64,000 nucleotides of DNA from Parvibaculum sp963975745 (GCF_963975745.1 NZ_CAXBIB010000008.1:1-64000); one strand, 5' to 3'; shown: positions 7,994 through 17,275, counted from the first letter of the stretch. Made by a program: numbers and translations. Notes: a model not told the origin generated them from the sequence alone.

Positions 7994-9100
7994 ATGAACG
8001 ATCTTTCCGTCCTTCTGCTGATTGCCGCGGCCGCTCTTGCGAGCGGCGTGGTGCTGGCGCTGTTGTGGCGCGGCCGCGGGAGCGACCGCGGCGCCGAGAC
8101 CATGGCCCAGCTGGCGCAGCAACAGGCCGAGTTGATGGGCCGGCTTGCTGCCATGGCCGAGGCACAGGCCCAGACACGGAGCGAACTGACGACAACGCTC
8201 AACGAGCGGCTCGACCAGGTCAGCCAGCGCATGGGGCAGAGCCTCGAAGCGACCGCACAAAAGACAGCCGAGACGCTCGGCACACTGACGACCCGGCTCT
8301 CGGTGATCGACGAGGCGCAGAAGAACATCACCGAACTCTCGAGCCAGGTCGTGGGTCTGCAGGACATTCTCGCCAACCGGCAGGCGCGCGGGGCGTTCGG
8401 CGAGGTTCAGCTCAACGACATCGTCAGCAATGCCCTGCCGCCCTCGGCCTACAGTTTCCAGACAACGCTCGGCAACGGGACGCGCGCCGACTGCCTGATC
8501 ATCCTGCCCAATCCGCCGGGGCCCATCGCCATCGATGCCAAGTTTCCGCTCGATGCCTATCACATGCTTCGAAATGCCAAGGACGAGCCCGAACGCGCGA
8601 TTGCCGCACGGCAGTTCCGCGGCGACCTCAACAAGCATGTGACGGCGATCGCGGAGAAATACATCGTTCCCGGCGAGACGGCGGAATCGGCGCTGATGTT
8701 CCTGCCGTCGGAAGCGGTCTATGCGGAGCTTCATGCCAATTTTCCGGATGTGCTGACCAAGAGCTATCAGGCGCGGGTCTGGATCGTGTCGCCAACGACG
8801 CTGATGGCCACGCTCAACACGGTGCGGGCGGTGCTGAAGGATGTCGAGATGCGCAAGCAGGCCGGCACCATCCAGAAATATGTCGGCCTGCTGATGCAGG
8901 ATGTGACGCTGCTGGGCAAACGCGTCGAGAAGCTCGACACACATTTCCGACAGGCCGAGGGCGACATCAACGACATCAAGACGTCGACCGAGCGCATCAG
9001 CAAGCGCAGCGAACGAATCCAGGAAGTCGAAATGGGCGAGGACGGCGCGGCCGAGGCCCTGCCGACCGCCACGCCGCCCGGCAAACTCGTCTCGGGCTGA
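7994..9100 (+). CDS. rmuC: DNA recombination protein RmuC homologue
   Basis: A 368-aa protein with an N-terminal membrane segment (about 5-25), a long Gln/Glu-rich coiled coil (about 35-120) and a nuclease-fold-like domain of the RmuC family. Typical segments are QARGAFGEVQL, DCLIILPNPPGPIAIDAKFPL and LMFLPSEAVYAE. RmuC limits recombination at inverted repeats in E. coli; the mechanism is not well defined. The ATG at 7994 follows GGAGGC at good spacing. The gene stands alone, divergent from the lipoprotein gene. Confidence 0.92.
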   Translation: MNDLSVLLLIAAAALASGVVLALLWRGRGSDRGAETMAQLAQQQAELMGRLAAMAEAQAQTRSELTTTLNERLDQVSQRMGQSLEATAQKTAETLGTLTTRLSVIDEAQKNITELSSQVVGLQDILANRQARGAFGEVQLNDIVSNALPPSAYSFQTTLGNGTRADCLIILPNPPGPIAIDAKFPLDAYHMLRNAKDEPERAIAARQFRGDLNKHVTAIAEKYIVPGETAESALMFLPSEAVYAELHANFPDVLTKSYQARVWIVSPTTLMATLNTVRAVLKDVEMRKQAGTIQKYVGLLMQDVTLLGKRVEKLDTHFRQAEGDINDIKTSTERISKRSERIQEVEMGEDGAAEALPTATPPGKLVSG

Positions 9101-9230
9101 ACGGCGCGCCGGCTCCGGCATATTGTCAATTTCCATGCCAGTTTTTTTGGGGTGCGGTACGGCGTTTCTTTGCTAGGCTCGCGCCAGACATCACGCCCTT
9201 GGGGGGCGCCGAACGGCAAGGGGAGCGGGC

Positions 9231-10574
9231 ATGCAGGCCATCAGCGATTTCGTCAACGCGTTGAACGACATTCTGTGGGGCTGGCCGATGCTGGTCGCGC
9301 TGGCGGCGACCGGCGTGTTCCTGACCGTCGGATTGCGTTTCATCCCATGGCGGAAACTGCCCGAGGGTCTCGCGCTGTCGGTGCGTCCCTCCAGGGGGGC
9401 CGGCGACATTTCGCCGTTCCAGGCGTTGATGACGGCGCTCGCTGCCACCGTCGGTACCGGCAATATCGCCGGCGTGGCGACCGCCATCTATTTCGGCGGG
9501 CCGGGGGCGCTTTTCTACATGTGGGTCATCGCGCTGATCGGCATGGCAACGAAATACACCGAGGCCGTTCTCGCCGTCGCCTATCGCGAGGTCGACGAAC
9601 TCGGCAATCATGTCGGCGGGCCGATGTACTACATCAAGAATGGCGTCGGTGCGAAGTTTCCGACACTGGCGCTGGTGCTGGCGCCGGCCTTCGCCATTTT
9701 CACCGCGCTGGCCGGGTTCGGCATCGGCAATGGCGTGCAGGCCCATTCGGTCGCCAGCGCGCTGGACTCCAATTTCGGTGTGCCCGTGCTCGTCTCCGGC
9801 CTGGTGATGATGGTCGCGGTCGGCCTGGTACTGATCGGCGGCATCCGCCGGATCGCCGAGGTTGCGAGTGCGCTGGTGCCGACCATGATCGTCGTCTATA
9901 TCGGCGGCGCGGTGCTGGTGCTTGCCTATAACTACGCGGCCATTCCGGCCGCTTTCGGACTGATCTTCCAATACGCCTTCACGCCCACGGCAGCCGAAGG
10001 CGGCGCGATCGGCGCGTCGATCATGCTCGCCATCCGTTGGGGTTTTGCGCGCGGCATCTTCTCCAACGAGGCCGGACTCGGCAGCGCGGCAATCGCACAT
10101 GCGGCCGCCAAGACCGACGATCCGATCCAGCAGGGGCTGGTCGGCATGGTCGGCGTCTTCATCGACACGCTGATCGTCTGCACGCTGACCGGTCTCGTCA
10201 TCATCACGTCCGGGCTCTGGACCGGCGACGTCAACGGGGCGGCGCTGACCAGCGCGGCCTTCGGTGCCACGCTGCCCTGGGGCGGCGCGCTGGTCGCCGT
10301 GTCGCTGGCGCTTTTCGCTTTCACCACGCTGCTCGGCTGGAGCTATTACGGCGAACGGGCGGTCGAATTCCTGTTCGGCATCAAGGCCATCTGGCCCTAT
10401 CGCATCGTCTGGGTGTTGGCGATCCCGGTTGGCGCGATGACCAGCCTCGATCTCGTCTGGAACATGGCCGATGCGCTGAATGCGATGATGGCGCTGCCGA
10501 ACCTGATCGCGCTGTTCATCCTGGCGCCTGCCGTCTTCACGATGACGCGCAACTACTGGGCGAAAGACAAGTAG
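9231..10574 (+). CDS. Sodium:alanine (glycine) symporter, AGCS family
   Basis: A 447-aa inner-membrane transporter with about 10-11 hydrophobic segments. The family signature is seen near residues 77-100: VGTGNIAGVATAIYFGGPGA followed by LFYMW. FSNEAGLGSAAIAHAAAKT and LGWSYYGERAVEFLFG are further conserved blocks. It probably imports alanine or glycine with sodium. GGGGAG precedes the ATG at 9231. It is convergent with recR, with only six bases between stops and no clear terminator. Confidence 0.93.
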   Translation: MQAISDFVNALNDILWGWPMLVALAATGVFLTVGLRFIPWRKLPEGLALSVRPSRGAGDISPFQALMTALAATVGTGNIAGVATAIYFGGPGALFYMWVIALIGMATKYTEAVLAVAYREVDELGNHVGGPMYYIKNGVGAKFPTLALVLAPAFAIFTALAGFGIGNGVQAHSVASALDSNFGVPVLVSGLVMMVAVGLVLIGGIRRIAEVASALVPTMIVVYIGGAVLVLAYNYAAIPAAFGLIFQYAFTPTAAEGGAIGASIMLAIRWGFARGIFSNEAGLGSAAIAHAAAKTDDPIQQGLVGMVGVFIDTLIVCTLTGLVIITSGLWTGDVNGAALTSAAFGATLPWGGALVAVSLALFAFTTLLGWSYYGERAVEFLFGIKAIWPYRIVWVLAIPVGAMTSLDLVWNMADALNAMMALPNLIALFILAPAVFTMTRNYWAKDK

Positions 10575-10580
10575 CCGGCC

Positions 10581-11180
10581 TCAAAAGGGGCGGCGCGACT
10601 TCATGGCAGCAGCCAGCGTGCCGTCGTCGAGATAATCGAGCTCGCCGCCAACCGGCACGCCATGCGCAAGCCGCGTGACCGAGATGCCGAGGCCCGAAAC
10701 GCGGTCGGTGATGTAGTGCGCCGTGGTCTGGCCATCGACGGTCGCGTTCATGGCAAGGATCACTTCGTTGATCTCGCCGGCACCAAGCCGCTCGACCAGC
10801 TTGCCGATGTTGAGATCGTCGGGACCCACGCCGTCGAGCGCCGAGAGGACGCCGCCGAGCACGTGATAGCGGCCCTTGTGGGCTCCTGCGCGCTCCAGCG
10901 CCCAGAGATCGCCAACCTCCTCAACCACACAAAGCGCCTGCGGGTCGCGCGTGGTGTCGGCGCAAATAGCGCAGGGGTCCTGCGTGTCGACATTGCCGCA
11001 GACCGAGCAGATGCGGGCCTTTGCAGCGGCTTCGGCCATGGCATCGGCCAGCGGCGCAAGCAGGGTTTCCTTCTTCTTGATCAGCTGAAGAACCGCGCGG
11101 CGGGCCGAGCGGGGGCCGAGCCCCGGCAGTTTCGACATCAGCGCAATCAGACGTTCGATCTCGGGGCCGGTCACCGCCAT
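10581..11180 (-). CDS. recR: Recombination mediator protein RecR
   Basis: A 199-aa protein of the RecFOR recombination pathway. It has an N-terminal helix-hairpin-helix (LMSKLPGLGPRSARRAVL), a four-cysteine zinc module (CSVCGNVDTQDPCAIC, about 57-72) and a Toprim domain (LCVVEEVGDLWALER onward). The length is typical. It is the last gene of the dnaX-ybaB-recR unit, five bases after ybaB. Confidence 0.96.
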   Translation of the reverse strand: MAVTGPEIERLIALMSKLPGLGPRSARRAVLQLIKKKETLLAPLADAMAEAAAKARICSVCGNVDTQDPCAICADTTRDPQALCVVEEVGDLWALERAGAHKGRYHVLGGVLSALDGVGPDDLNIGKLVERLGAGEINEVILAMNATVDGQTTAHYITDRVSGLGISVTRLAHGVPVGGELDYLDDGTLAAAMKSRRPF

Positions 11181-11185
11181 CGAGA

Positions 11186-11503
11186 TCAGAGCCCGAAACC
11201 CGGCGGGATCGGCAGTCCACCGGCAACGGATTTCATTTTCTCGGCGGCCAGCGCTTCGGCCTTGTGCTTGGCGTCGGCAGCGGCCGCAACGATCAGGTCC
11301 TCGAGGATTTCGCGTTCGTCTTCCTTCATCAGGCCGGGATCGATCGACACTTTCTTCACGGCACCCTTGCCGGACATGACGACCACGACCAGGCCGCCGC
11401 CAGCGCGGCCTTCGACTTCAGCCGCTTCCAGTTCGGCATGCATCGATTCCATGCGGCCCTGCAGCTGCTGCGCCTGCTTCATGATGTCGGCAAGATTCTT
11501 CAC
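11186..11503 (-). CDS. ybaB: YbaB/EbfC family nucleoid-associated protein
   Basis: A 105-aa small DNA-binding protein. The N-terminal helix (MKNLADIMKQAQQLQGRMES) and the central GLVVVVMSGKGAVKKVSIDPGL block are family hallmarks. It overlaps the dnaX stop by four bases (ATGA), so the two are translationally coupled. YbaB forms dimers that bind DNA and often travels with dnaX and recR; its exact role is unclear. Confidence 0.94.
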   Translation of the reverse strand: MKNLADIMKQAQQLQGRMESMHAELEAAEVEGRAGGGLVVVVMSGKGAVKKVSIDPGLMKEDEREILEDLIVAAAADAKHKAEALAAEKMKSVAGGLPIPPGFGL

Positions 11504-13344
11504 TCGTCGGGCTCCATATCTTCCAATATGTCTTCGGGGGGCATTTCGGGCAGCAGCGCATCGCCGGCCGGAAAGCCGGGCTCGCGCACCTCGACGATTT
11601 CGGCGCCGGGGAAAACCGCAAGCGCGGCCTTGACCAGCGCATCGCCGCGGGCGCGGTCCTTCAGCATTTCCTCATGTGTCTGCGCCTGTTCGCGCAATGT
11701 CGGCGCCGCATCGGCGGTGGCGCGGGCCAGCGACACCAGCCAGCGCGCGCCCGTGGCGCGGGAGAGCTTCTCGGACAGCTCCGTCAGAATCGTGTTGGGC
11801 GTTCCTTCGAGAAGACCGAGCTCGATGCGGCCGGGCTCGAAATGGACCAGACGCACACCGGCCTCCAGCGCATGCTTCAGACGGATGTCGCGGTCGGCCC
11901 CCATCAGCGCCACCACGTCCTGAAAGGTACGAATGGCCGGTACGGCCGGCGCGACCGCCGACAGCGGCTCCTGAATATCGGGCCGCGAGCCGCCGACCGA
12001 ACGGAGCTGGGCCCGCGCGCCGCCGCCGTCGCCCGACGGCGCCGGGCGTGCCGGCGATTTCGCGGCGGCACCGCCCGATTTCAGTTGCTCGATCAGTTCC
12101 TCCGGCCCCGGCCCGTCGGCGACATAGGCAAGCCGCACCAGCACCATTTCGGCGGCAGCGATGGGACGCGCCGCACCCTGCACTTCCGACAGCCCCTTCA
12201 GCAACATCTGCCAGACGCGCGAGAGAACCCGGATCGGCAGACGTTCGGCCATGTCGCGGCCGCGGGCCCGTTCGGTTTCTGACATTGCGACATCGTCGCC
12301 CGCGCCTTCGACCAGCTTCAGGCGCGTCAGCCAGTGGGTCAGTTCGGCAAGGTCGGACAGGACCACGGCCGGATCGGCGCCGACGTCGTATTGCGCCCGC
12401 AATTCGGTCAGCGCGCCGCCGATGTCGCCCTTCATCACGAGATCGAAAAGATCGAAAATGCGGGCGCGGTCGGCCAGGCCCAGCATGTCGCGCACATCGG
12501 CCTCGCGCACATGACCTTCGCCATGCGCGATGGCGCGGTCGAGCAGCGACAGCGCGTCGCGGGCCGAACCGTCGGCCGCACGGGCGACGAGCTTCAGCGC
12601 CGCTTCCTCGGCCGCGACGTCTTCCTTTTGCGCGACGCCCGAGAGCAGACCGGTCAGTTCGGCAACCGAAAGGCGGCGCAGGTCGAAGCGCTGGCAGCGC
12701 GACAGGACCGTGACCGGTACCTTGCGGATCTCGGTGGTGGCGAAAATGAACTTCACATGCGCCGGCGGTTCCTCGAGCGTCTTCAGCAGGCCGTTGAAGG
12801 CCTGCCGCGAGAGCATGTGAACCTCGTCGATGATATAGACCTTGTAACGCGCCGAGACCGGCAGGTAGCGCACGCTGTCGATGATCTCGCGGATGTCGTC
12901 GATACCGGTGCGCGATGCGGCATCCATTTCCATCACGTCGACATGGCGCGATTCCATGATCGCATCGCAATGGATGCCGGGTCCGTCCATGTGGATGGTC
13001 GGTGCGGTGACGCCGGGCTTTTCGTAGTTGAGGGCGCGGGCCAGGATGCGGGCGGTCGTGGTCTTGCCGACACCGCGCACGCCGGTCAGCATGAAGGCAT
13101 GGGCGATGCGGCCGGCGTCGAAAGCATTGGCCAGCGTGCGGACCATCGCTTCCTGACCGACCAGATCCTCGAACACGGCCGGGCGATATTTGCGGGCCAG
13201 CACCTGATAGCCGGAGGCCTGGGCGCGGGGCGTGGCGGCCGGTGCATCGCCGAGATCGAAACCGGGCTCGGTGGCCGGGTCCGGGCGATGCACCTCGTCC
13301 GCATCGTCGGAGGCGGCCGCGAGATTTTCCACGTCGTCATTCAT
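11500..13344 (-). CDS. dnaX: DNA polymerase III subunit gamma/tau
   Basis: A 614-aa clamp-loader ATPase. After an acidic 45-residue N-terminal extension comes the AAA+ core: LTGVRGVGKTTTARIL (Walker A, about 86-100), the DEVHMLS Walker B region, SRCQRFDLRR sensor segment, then lid and collar domains to about 400 and a C-terminal tau-specific part. The usual Cys4 zinc module after Walker A is mostly gone: ALNYEKPGV and GPGIHCDAI keep a single Cys, a pattern I associate with alphaproteobacterial DnaX. No obvious slippery heptamer was noticed. It is directly downstream of ffs and starts the dnaX-ybaB-recR unit. Confidence 0.95.
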   Translation of the reverse strand: MNDDVENLAAASDDADEVHRPDPATEPGFDLGDAPAATPRAQASGYQVLARKYRPAVFEDLVGQEAMVRTLANAFDAGRIAHAFMLTGVRGVGKTTTARILARALNYEKPGVTAPTIHMDGPGIHCDAIMESRHVDVMEMDAASRTGIDDIREIIDSVRYLPVSARYKVYIIDEVHMLSRQAFNGLLKTLEEPPAHVKFIFATTEIRKVPVTVLSRCQRFDLRRLSVAELTGLLSGVAQKEDVAAEEAALKLVARAADGSARDALSLLDRAIAHGEGHVREADVRDMLGLADRARIFDLFDLVMKGDIGGALTELRAQYDVGADPAVVLSDLAELTHWLTRLKLVEGAGDDVAMSETERARGRDMAERLPIRVLSRVWQMLLKGLSEVQGAARPIAAAEMVLVRLAYVADGPGPEELIEQLKSGGAAAKSPARPAPSGDGGGARAQLRSVGGSRPDIQEPLSAVAPAVPAIRTFQDVVALMGADRDIRLKHALEAGVRLVHFEPGRIELGLLEGTPNTILTELSEKLSRATGARWLVSLARATADAAPTLREQAQTHEEMLKDRARGDALVKAALAVFPGAEIVEVREPGFPAGDALLPEMPPEDILEDMEPDE

Positions 13345-13389
13345 GGAACCCGCGCGCTCCCATCGAAAGGCTTGAGGTGAAAACCGGGT

Positions 13390-13485
13390 GGGAGGCTGGA
13401 CAAGCGACCCGAGCGAAACTCGTTACGGCTGCTTCCTTCCGGATCTGACCGGGTTGGCGAGGGGCCCGTCCGCCGCCAACCTCCC
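13390..13485 (-). ncRNA. ffs: Signal recognition particle RNA (4.5S type)
   Basis: The minus strand carries the universal SRP core: GGTCAGATCCGGAAGGAAGC around 13431-13450 (GGAA tetraloop and AGCAGCC bulge). The ends pair: GGGAGGTTGG at the 5' end (13485 downwards) with CCAGCCTCCC at the 3' end (13390 upwards), giving a 96-nt hairpin RNA of the small bacterial type without an Alu domain. A short run of Ts (GGTTTTC) follows the 3' end. The RNA guides Ffh to membrane-protein ribosomes. Its position just before dnaX is conserved in many Alphaproteobacteria. Confidence 0.95.
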
Positions 13486-13491
13486 GAAGGG

Positions 13492-13522
13492 ACTATATCA
13501 GGGTAACGGCCTGCGGATGCAA
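13492..13522 (-). promoter_or_regulatory. ffs promoter
   Basis: On the minus strand TATAGT (13497-13492) lies seven bases before the predicted RNA 5' end at 13485, an ideal -10 placement. A weak TTGCAT (13522-13517) is 19 bp further upstream as a possible -35. Only the -10 is convincing. Confidence 0.5.
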
Positions 13523-13616
13523 GGCTTCGAGGCCCCAATCGCGCGATTGAGCGCATCCTCTTGCTGTGCCAGTCTGCGCCACCCGAATTTCAACGACATA
13601 CAAGCCGGAAACAGCG

Positions 13617-14564
13617 ATGGGTCTGCCTGAAAATCCGAATATCTTCGCCAATAACCCGCTCGACCGCGCCAGCTATCGCCGCACCGACGATGCGTGGATC
13701 GCCGAGCAGCTGGCGGCGCCGACAAGCCTCTTCGTGCCGATGTGGCGGCTGCAGCCCTTCGTGCTGCCCGAGGCCGGTCCCGGCGAGGGCAAGGATATCG
13801 GCTGGATGCGCACGGGTCTGCTGAAGGAACTGGCCGGCGAGAGCGCGACCGTCTTTCTCGGCATCAACAAGCGCGGCAAGGCGCTCTTCGCGGCCGATGT
13901 CAGCGGGCTGGAAGATCCGGACAACCATCCGGCGCTGAAGGGCCTCGGCTCATTCGAGGATCTGCGGGCGCTCGCCATGGCCGGCGAGATCACACCCACC
14001 GAGCTGGCGATCATGGCGCAGGCCAAGTCGATGATCGACTGGCACAACCGGCACGGCTTCTGTTCGGTCTGCGGCGCAAAAAGCAGCATGGCCGAGGCCG
14101 GCTACAAGCGCATCTGCCTGTCCTGCAAGGCCGAGCATTTCCCGCGCACCGACCCGGTCGTCATCATGCTCGCTGTGCATGACGGCAAATGCTTTCTCGG
14201 CCGGCAGAAGATCTGGCCGAAAGGCATGCACTCGGCGCTGGCAGGCTTTGTCGAGCCCGGCGAATCGATCGAGGAGGCGGTGGCGCGCGAACTCAACGAG
14301 GAAGCGGGACTGACGATCGCGTCGGCCACCTATCATTCGACGCAGCCCTGGCCCTATCCTTCCTCGCTGATGATCGGCTGCCACGCAGTGGCCGAGAGCG
14401 CGGATTTCACCATCGACGGGATCGAACTGTCGGAGGGACGCTGGTTCACGCGCGAGGAAGCCCAGGCCGTGCTGGCGGGCAAGGGCGACGGGACCGTCTG
14501 GTTTCCGCCGCCCTTCGCCATTGCGCATCAGCTGATCAAGGCATTCGCGGAAGGCAAGGCCTGA
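13617..14564 (+). CDS. nudC: NAD(+) diphosphatase / deNADding Nudix hydrolase NudC
   Basis: A 315-aa protein that splits NADH/NAD to NMN and AMP and in E. coli removes NAD caps from RNA. The N-terminal domain is followed by a four-Cys zinc ribbon (CSVCGAKSSM ... RICLSCKAEHFPRTDP, about 147-170) and the Nudix box (GFVEPGESIEEAVARELNEEAGL, about 205-227). The conserved HSTQPWPYPSSLM block of the NudC subfamily follows. The ATG at 13617 is chosen for length; an upstream in-frame extension lacks family features. It is convergent with pheA, eight bases apart. Confidence 0.92.
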   Translation: MGLPENPNIFANNPLDRASYRRTDDAWIAEQLAAPTSLFVPMWRLQPFVLPEAGPGEGKDIGWMRTGLLKELAGESATVFLGINKRGKALFAADVSGLEDPDNHPALKGLGSFEDLRALAMAGEITPTELAIMAQAKSMIDWHNRHGFCSVCGAKSSMAEAGYKRICLSCKAEHFPRTDPVVIMLAVHDGKCFLGRQKIWPKGMHSALAGFVEPGESIEEAVARELNEEAGLTIASATYHSTQPWPYPSSLMIGCHAVAESADFTIDGIELSEGRWFTREEAQAVLAGKGDGTVWFPPPFAIAHQLIKAFAEGKA

Positions 14565-14572
14565 GCCGGCCG

Positions 14573-15442
14573 TCAGTCTCCGGCGACAATCGTCGCGCGA
14601 TAGGGATGGGCCTTGTAGACGCCGAGAATACGCAGTTCGCTGGTGAAGAATTCCAGTTCTTCCAGCGCCAGGCGGACATGGCGCGAGGCCGGATGGCCCT
14701 CGATGTCGGCATAGAACTGGCTGGCGTTGAACGTGCCTTCGAGCTGGTAGCTTTCGAGCTTGGTCATGTTGACGCCGTTGGTGGCGAAGCCGCCCAGCGC
14801 CTTGTAGAGCGCGGCCGGCACGTTGCGCACGCGGAAGATGAAACTCGTCACGACGGGCTCGTCTTCCGGCTCGGCGTCGTTCGGTTCCTTCGCCATGATC
14901 AGGAAGCGCGTCGTGTTGTGGGTTTCGTCCTCGATATCGGCGCGCAGGATTTCGAGGCCGTAGATTTCGGCCGCAAGAGCGGTGGCGATGGCGGCACGGG
15001 ACGGATCGCCGGCCTCGGCGACCTGACGCGCGGAGCCGGCCGTATCGGCGCCGACAACCATCGAAAGCCCCAGTTCGCGAATGATCTTGCGGCACTGGCC
15101 GAGCGCCGGGGGCTGACTCTGCACCGATTTCAGCCCGCCGATCTGCGCGCCCTTGACGCCCAGCAGATGGAAGCGGATGCGCAGGAAATGCTCGCCAATG
15201 ATATAGAGGCCGGATTCGGGCAGCAGGTGGTGGATGTCGCCGATGCGACCGGCCAGCGAATTCTCGATCGGAAGCAAGGCATATCTGGCGCGTTCCTCGG
15301 AGACGGCCGCGACCGTGTCCTCGAAGGTGGCGCAGGGCAGCGCCGCCATATCGGGAAAGGCCTCACGGCAGGCGATATGCGAATTGGCGCCGGGCTCGCC
15401 CTGGAAGGCGATGATGTGTTCCGGTGAAGCGGGGCTCGTCAT
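14573..15442 (-). CDS. pheA: Prephenate dehydratase
   Basis: A 289-aa monofunctional enzyme that converts prephenate to phenylpyruvate in phenylalanine synthesis. The catalytic domain (1-185) shows AFQGEPGANS, LLPIENSLAGRI and the HNTTRFL motif with the catalytic Thr-Arg-Phe. A C-terminal ACT domain (about 200-280) carries VRNVPAALYKALGGFATNGVN and KLESYQLEG, the usual phenylalanine-feedback site. No chorismate mutase domain is present. It starts six bases after the kdsB stop, so the two form one transcription unit. Confidence 0.95.
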   Translation of the reverse strand: MTSPASPEHIIAFQGEPGANSHIACREAFPDMAALPCATFEDTVAAVSEERARYALLPIENSLAGRIGDIHHLLPESGLYIIGEHFLRIRFHLLGVKGAQIGGLKSVQSQPPALGQCRKIIRELGLSMVVGADTAGSARQVAEAGDPSRAAIATALAAEIYGLEILRADIEDETHNTTRFLIMAKEPNDAEPEDEPVVTSFIFRVRNVPAALYKALGGFATNGVNMTKLESYQLEGTFNASQFYADIEGHPASRHVRLALEELEFFTSELRILGVYKAHPYRATIVAGD

Positions 15443-15448
15443 GGCGCG

Positions 15449-16234
15449 TCAATCTCGGAAGGGCGCGCGGGAAGCCAGCGCCACACGGGCTTTTTCAAGG
15501 TCGGCGGGAGTATCGACACCGAGCGGAACGGTGTCAACGAGCGCCACCTCGATGGTCATGCCGGCTTCAAGCGCCCGCAACTGTTCGAGCTTTTCACGCC
15601 TTTCCAGCGGCGATGGTGCGAGACGGACGAAGCGCGCCAGGGCTTCGCGGCGATAACCGTAGAGGCCGATGTGATGATAGAGGGGCCCGTCGCCCCAGGG
15701 CGCCGTGGCGCGCGTGAAATAGAGTGCGCGCGCCATGCTGGCGCCATCAAAGGCGACGACGGCCTTCACGACATTCGGATTGGTGCGTTCGTCCTCGACA
15801 ACGATCTCGGCCGCCAGCGTCGAAATGTCGGCACCGGGACGGACAAGCGCCTCATAGGCGGTGCGGATCAAGGTCGGATCCAGCGTCGGCAGATCGCCCT
15901 GCACATTGAGCACGATGCCATGGCGGCCTTCCGGATCGAGTTCGCAGACCGCCTGCCAGACCCGGTCCGAGCCCGACGGCAGGTCGGGGTCGGTCAGAAC
16001 CGCCTCGCCGCCGGCCGCCCGAACCGCGTCGGCAATTTCGGCCTCCGCCGCCGCCACCACCACGCGGCCGATCGCCGCCTCCGTGGCGCGGCGCCAGACC
16101 TGGACGATCATCGGAACACCGCCGATATCGGCCAGCGGCTTGCCCGGCAGGCGCGTCGAGGCCATGCGCGCGGGAATCACGATCAGCGGATGCCCCGCCC
16201 TGTCGCCGGCCCGATGTGCCGAAACCTCCGCCAT
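15449..16234 (-). CDS. kdsB: 3-deoxy-manno-octulosonate cytidylyltransferase
   Basis: A 261-aa enzyme that makes CMP-Kdo for lipopolysaccharide. Signatures are IVIPARMASTRLPGKPLADI (nucleotide-binding), SGSDRVWQAV and VLNVQGDLPTL near the metal site. The ATG at 16234 is preferred because GGAGGAGAG lies immediately upstream; a longer frame reaching 16411 would add an unconserved Arg-rich extension. It indicates a Kdo-containing outer membrane. It is the promoter-proximal gene of kdsB-pheA. Confidence 0.94.
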   Translation of the reverse strand: MAEVSAHRAGDRAGHPLIVIPARMASTRLPGKPLADIGGVPMIVQVWRRATEAAIGRVVVAAAEAEIADAVRAAGGEAVLTDPDLPSGSDRVWQAVCELDPEGRHGIVLNVQGDLPTLDPTLIRTAYEALVRPGADISTLAAEIVVEDERTNPNVVKAVVAFDGASMARALYFTRATAPWGDGPLYHHIGLYGYRREALARFVRLAPSPLERREKLEQLRALEAGMTIEVALVDTVPLGVDTPADLEKARVALASRAPFRD

Positions 16235-16538
16235 CTCTCCTCCACCGCCTGCTTCGGGACCAGAATCGGCGGTGCGGCGGATCGCCGCAACCGCGTTTCC
16301 GCGCCACCTGACTCCGGACCAGAATGCACGTGGCGCATGGTTTCGTCCGCCCCGCGCATTTTCGGCCACCCTGAAGGGCGCCGGAGACCGCAAAGGGCCG
16401 GATTGGCGCACTTATACGGCTTGCGGCGCGGCGGCGGAAGCGGCTAATCTCCGCGCCAATTCAAGGGGGCCGGTCAGGGTGTCGTGCTGTGCCGTGCGGC
16501 CCCGGACCACGAAACCGACCCGGGCGGAGCAGGAGCCG
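16235..16538. other. Divergent intergenic region kdsB/cytochrome c
   Basis: 304 bp of GC-rich sequence with no convincing gene. For the cytochrome gene, TTGCGG (16421-16426) and TAATCT (16445-16450) with 18-bp spacing are a weak possible promoter. Nothing else recognisable was found. Confidence 0.4.
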
Positions 16539-17111
16539 ATGGATTCATTCGAACTCAACAAGATCGCAGGCGCCGTGCTCGCCTCCGTCCTCATCATCAT
16601 AGGCGTGGCCCTTTTCACCGATCTTCTCTATGCGCCGGAAGAGGCCAATCCGCAGGCCTATGCGGTTGCGGAAATCGATGACGGCGGCGCCGACGCCGGA
16701 CCGGCAGCGGCTGCCGAAGAGGTGCCGCTTGCGGTGCTGCTGGCCTCGGCCGATGCCGGCCGCGGCGAACGCCTGGCACGTCAATGCGCCGCCTGCCACA
16801 CCTTCGAGGAAGGCGGCCGTGCAGGCATCGGCCCCAATCTCTACAAGGTCGTGGGCGGCCCGCATGCGCATGATCCGAATTTCAACTATTCGACAGCCAT
16901 GAAGAGCGTTTCGGGCAATTGGGATTTCGAGGCGCTCGATGCCTTCATCGAAAATCCGCGCGCGGCCGTGCCGGGCACGATCATGAGCTTTGCCGGCATG
17001 CGCAAGCCGGAGCAGCGCGCCGACCTGATCGTCTATCTCAATACGCTGGGTTCCAACGTGCCGCTGCCGGAAGCGCCGGCACAGGCCGCCGAAGAGCCCG
17101 CTGCCGAATAA
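16539..17111 (+). CDS. cycM: Membrane-anchored c-type cytochrome (CycM/c552-like)
   Basis: A 190-aa cytochrome with an N-terminal uncleaved-type membrane anchor (about 9-30), an acidic Ala-rich linker (35-65) and one class I haem domain. The haem-binding motif is CAACH (about 84-88); the axial Met is in the TIMSFAGM segment; GIGPNLYKVVGG is typical. The closest described type is CycM, which carries electrons between the bc1 complex and aa3 oxidase in rhizobia. AGGAG precedes the ATG. A strong terminator follows, so it is probably monocistronic. Confidence 0.9.
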   Translation: MDSFELNKIAGAVLASVLIIIGVALFTDLLYAPEEANPQAYAVAEIDDGGADAGPAAAAEEVPLAVLLASADAGRGERLARQCAACHTFEEGGRAGIGPNLYKVVGGPHAHDPNFNYSTAMKSVSGNWDFEALDAFIENPRAAVPGTIMSFAGMRKPEQRADLIVYLNTLGSNVPLPEAPAQAAEEPAAE

Positions 17112-17137
17112 CACGGCACGACAAGTCAGACCGACAA

Positions 17138-17167
17138 CGCGCCCGGCAGATTGCCGGGCGCGTTTTT
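17138..17167 (+). terminator. Rho-independent terminator after cytochrome c gene
   Basis: An 11-bp perfect stem CGCGCCCGGCA / TGCCGGGCGCG with a GAT loop is followed by TTTTT. It sits 26 bp after the cytochrome stop. Confidence 0.88.
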
Positions 17168-17275
17168 GTTCGGGGCAGACGCGTCGACGTCCATGACTTT
17201 GTTTTAACAGGCATTTCCGGCTAAAAACGGTCACAATGGCGCAACGACGGGGATCGGGGCGAGAGGGAGGACGTT

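Noticed and set aside
11676..12713. 345-codon frame antisense to dnaX
   Set aside because: Extreme Arg/Pro/Ala content and no family features; dnaX is certain.
13566..13616. N-terminal extension of nudC starting at 13566
   Set aside because: The extra residues do not resemble NudC and ATG 13617 gives the family start.
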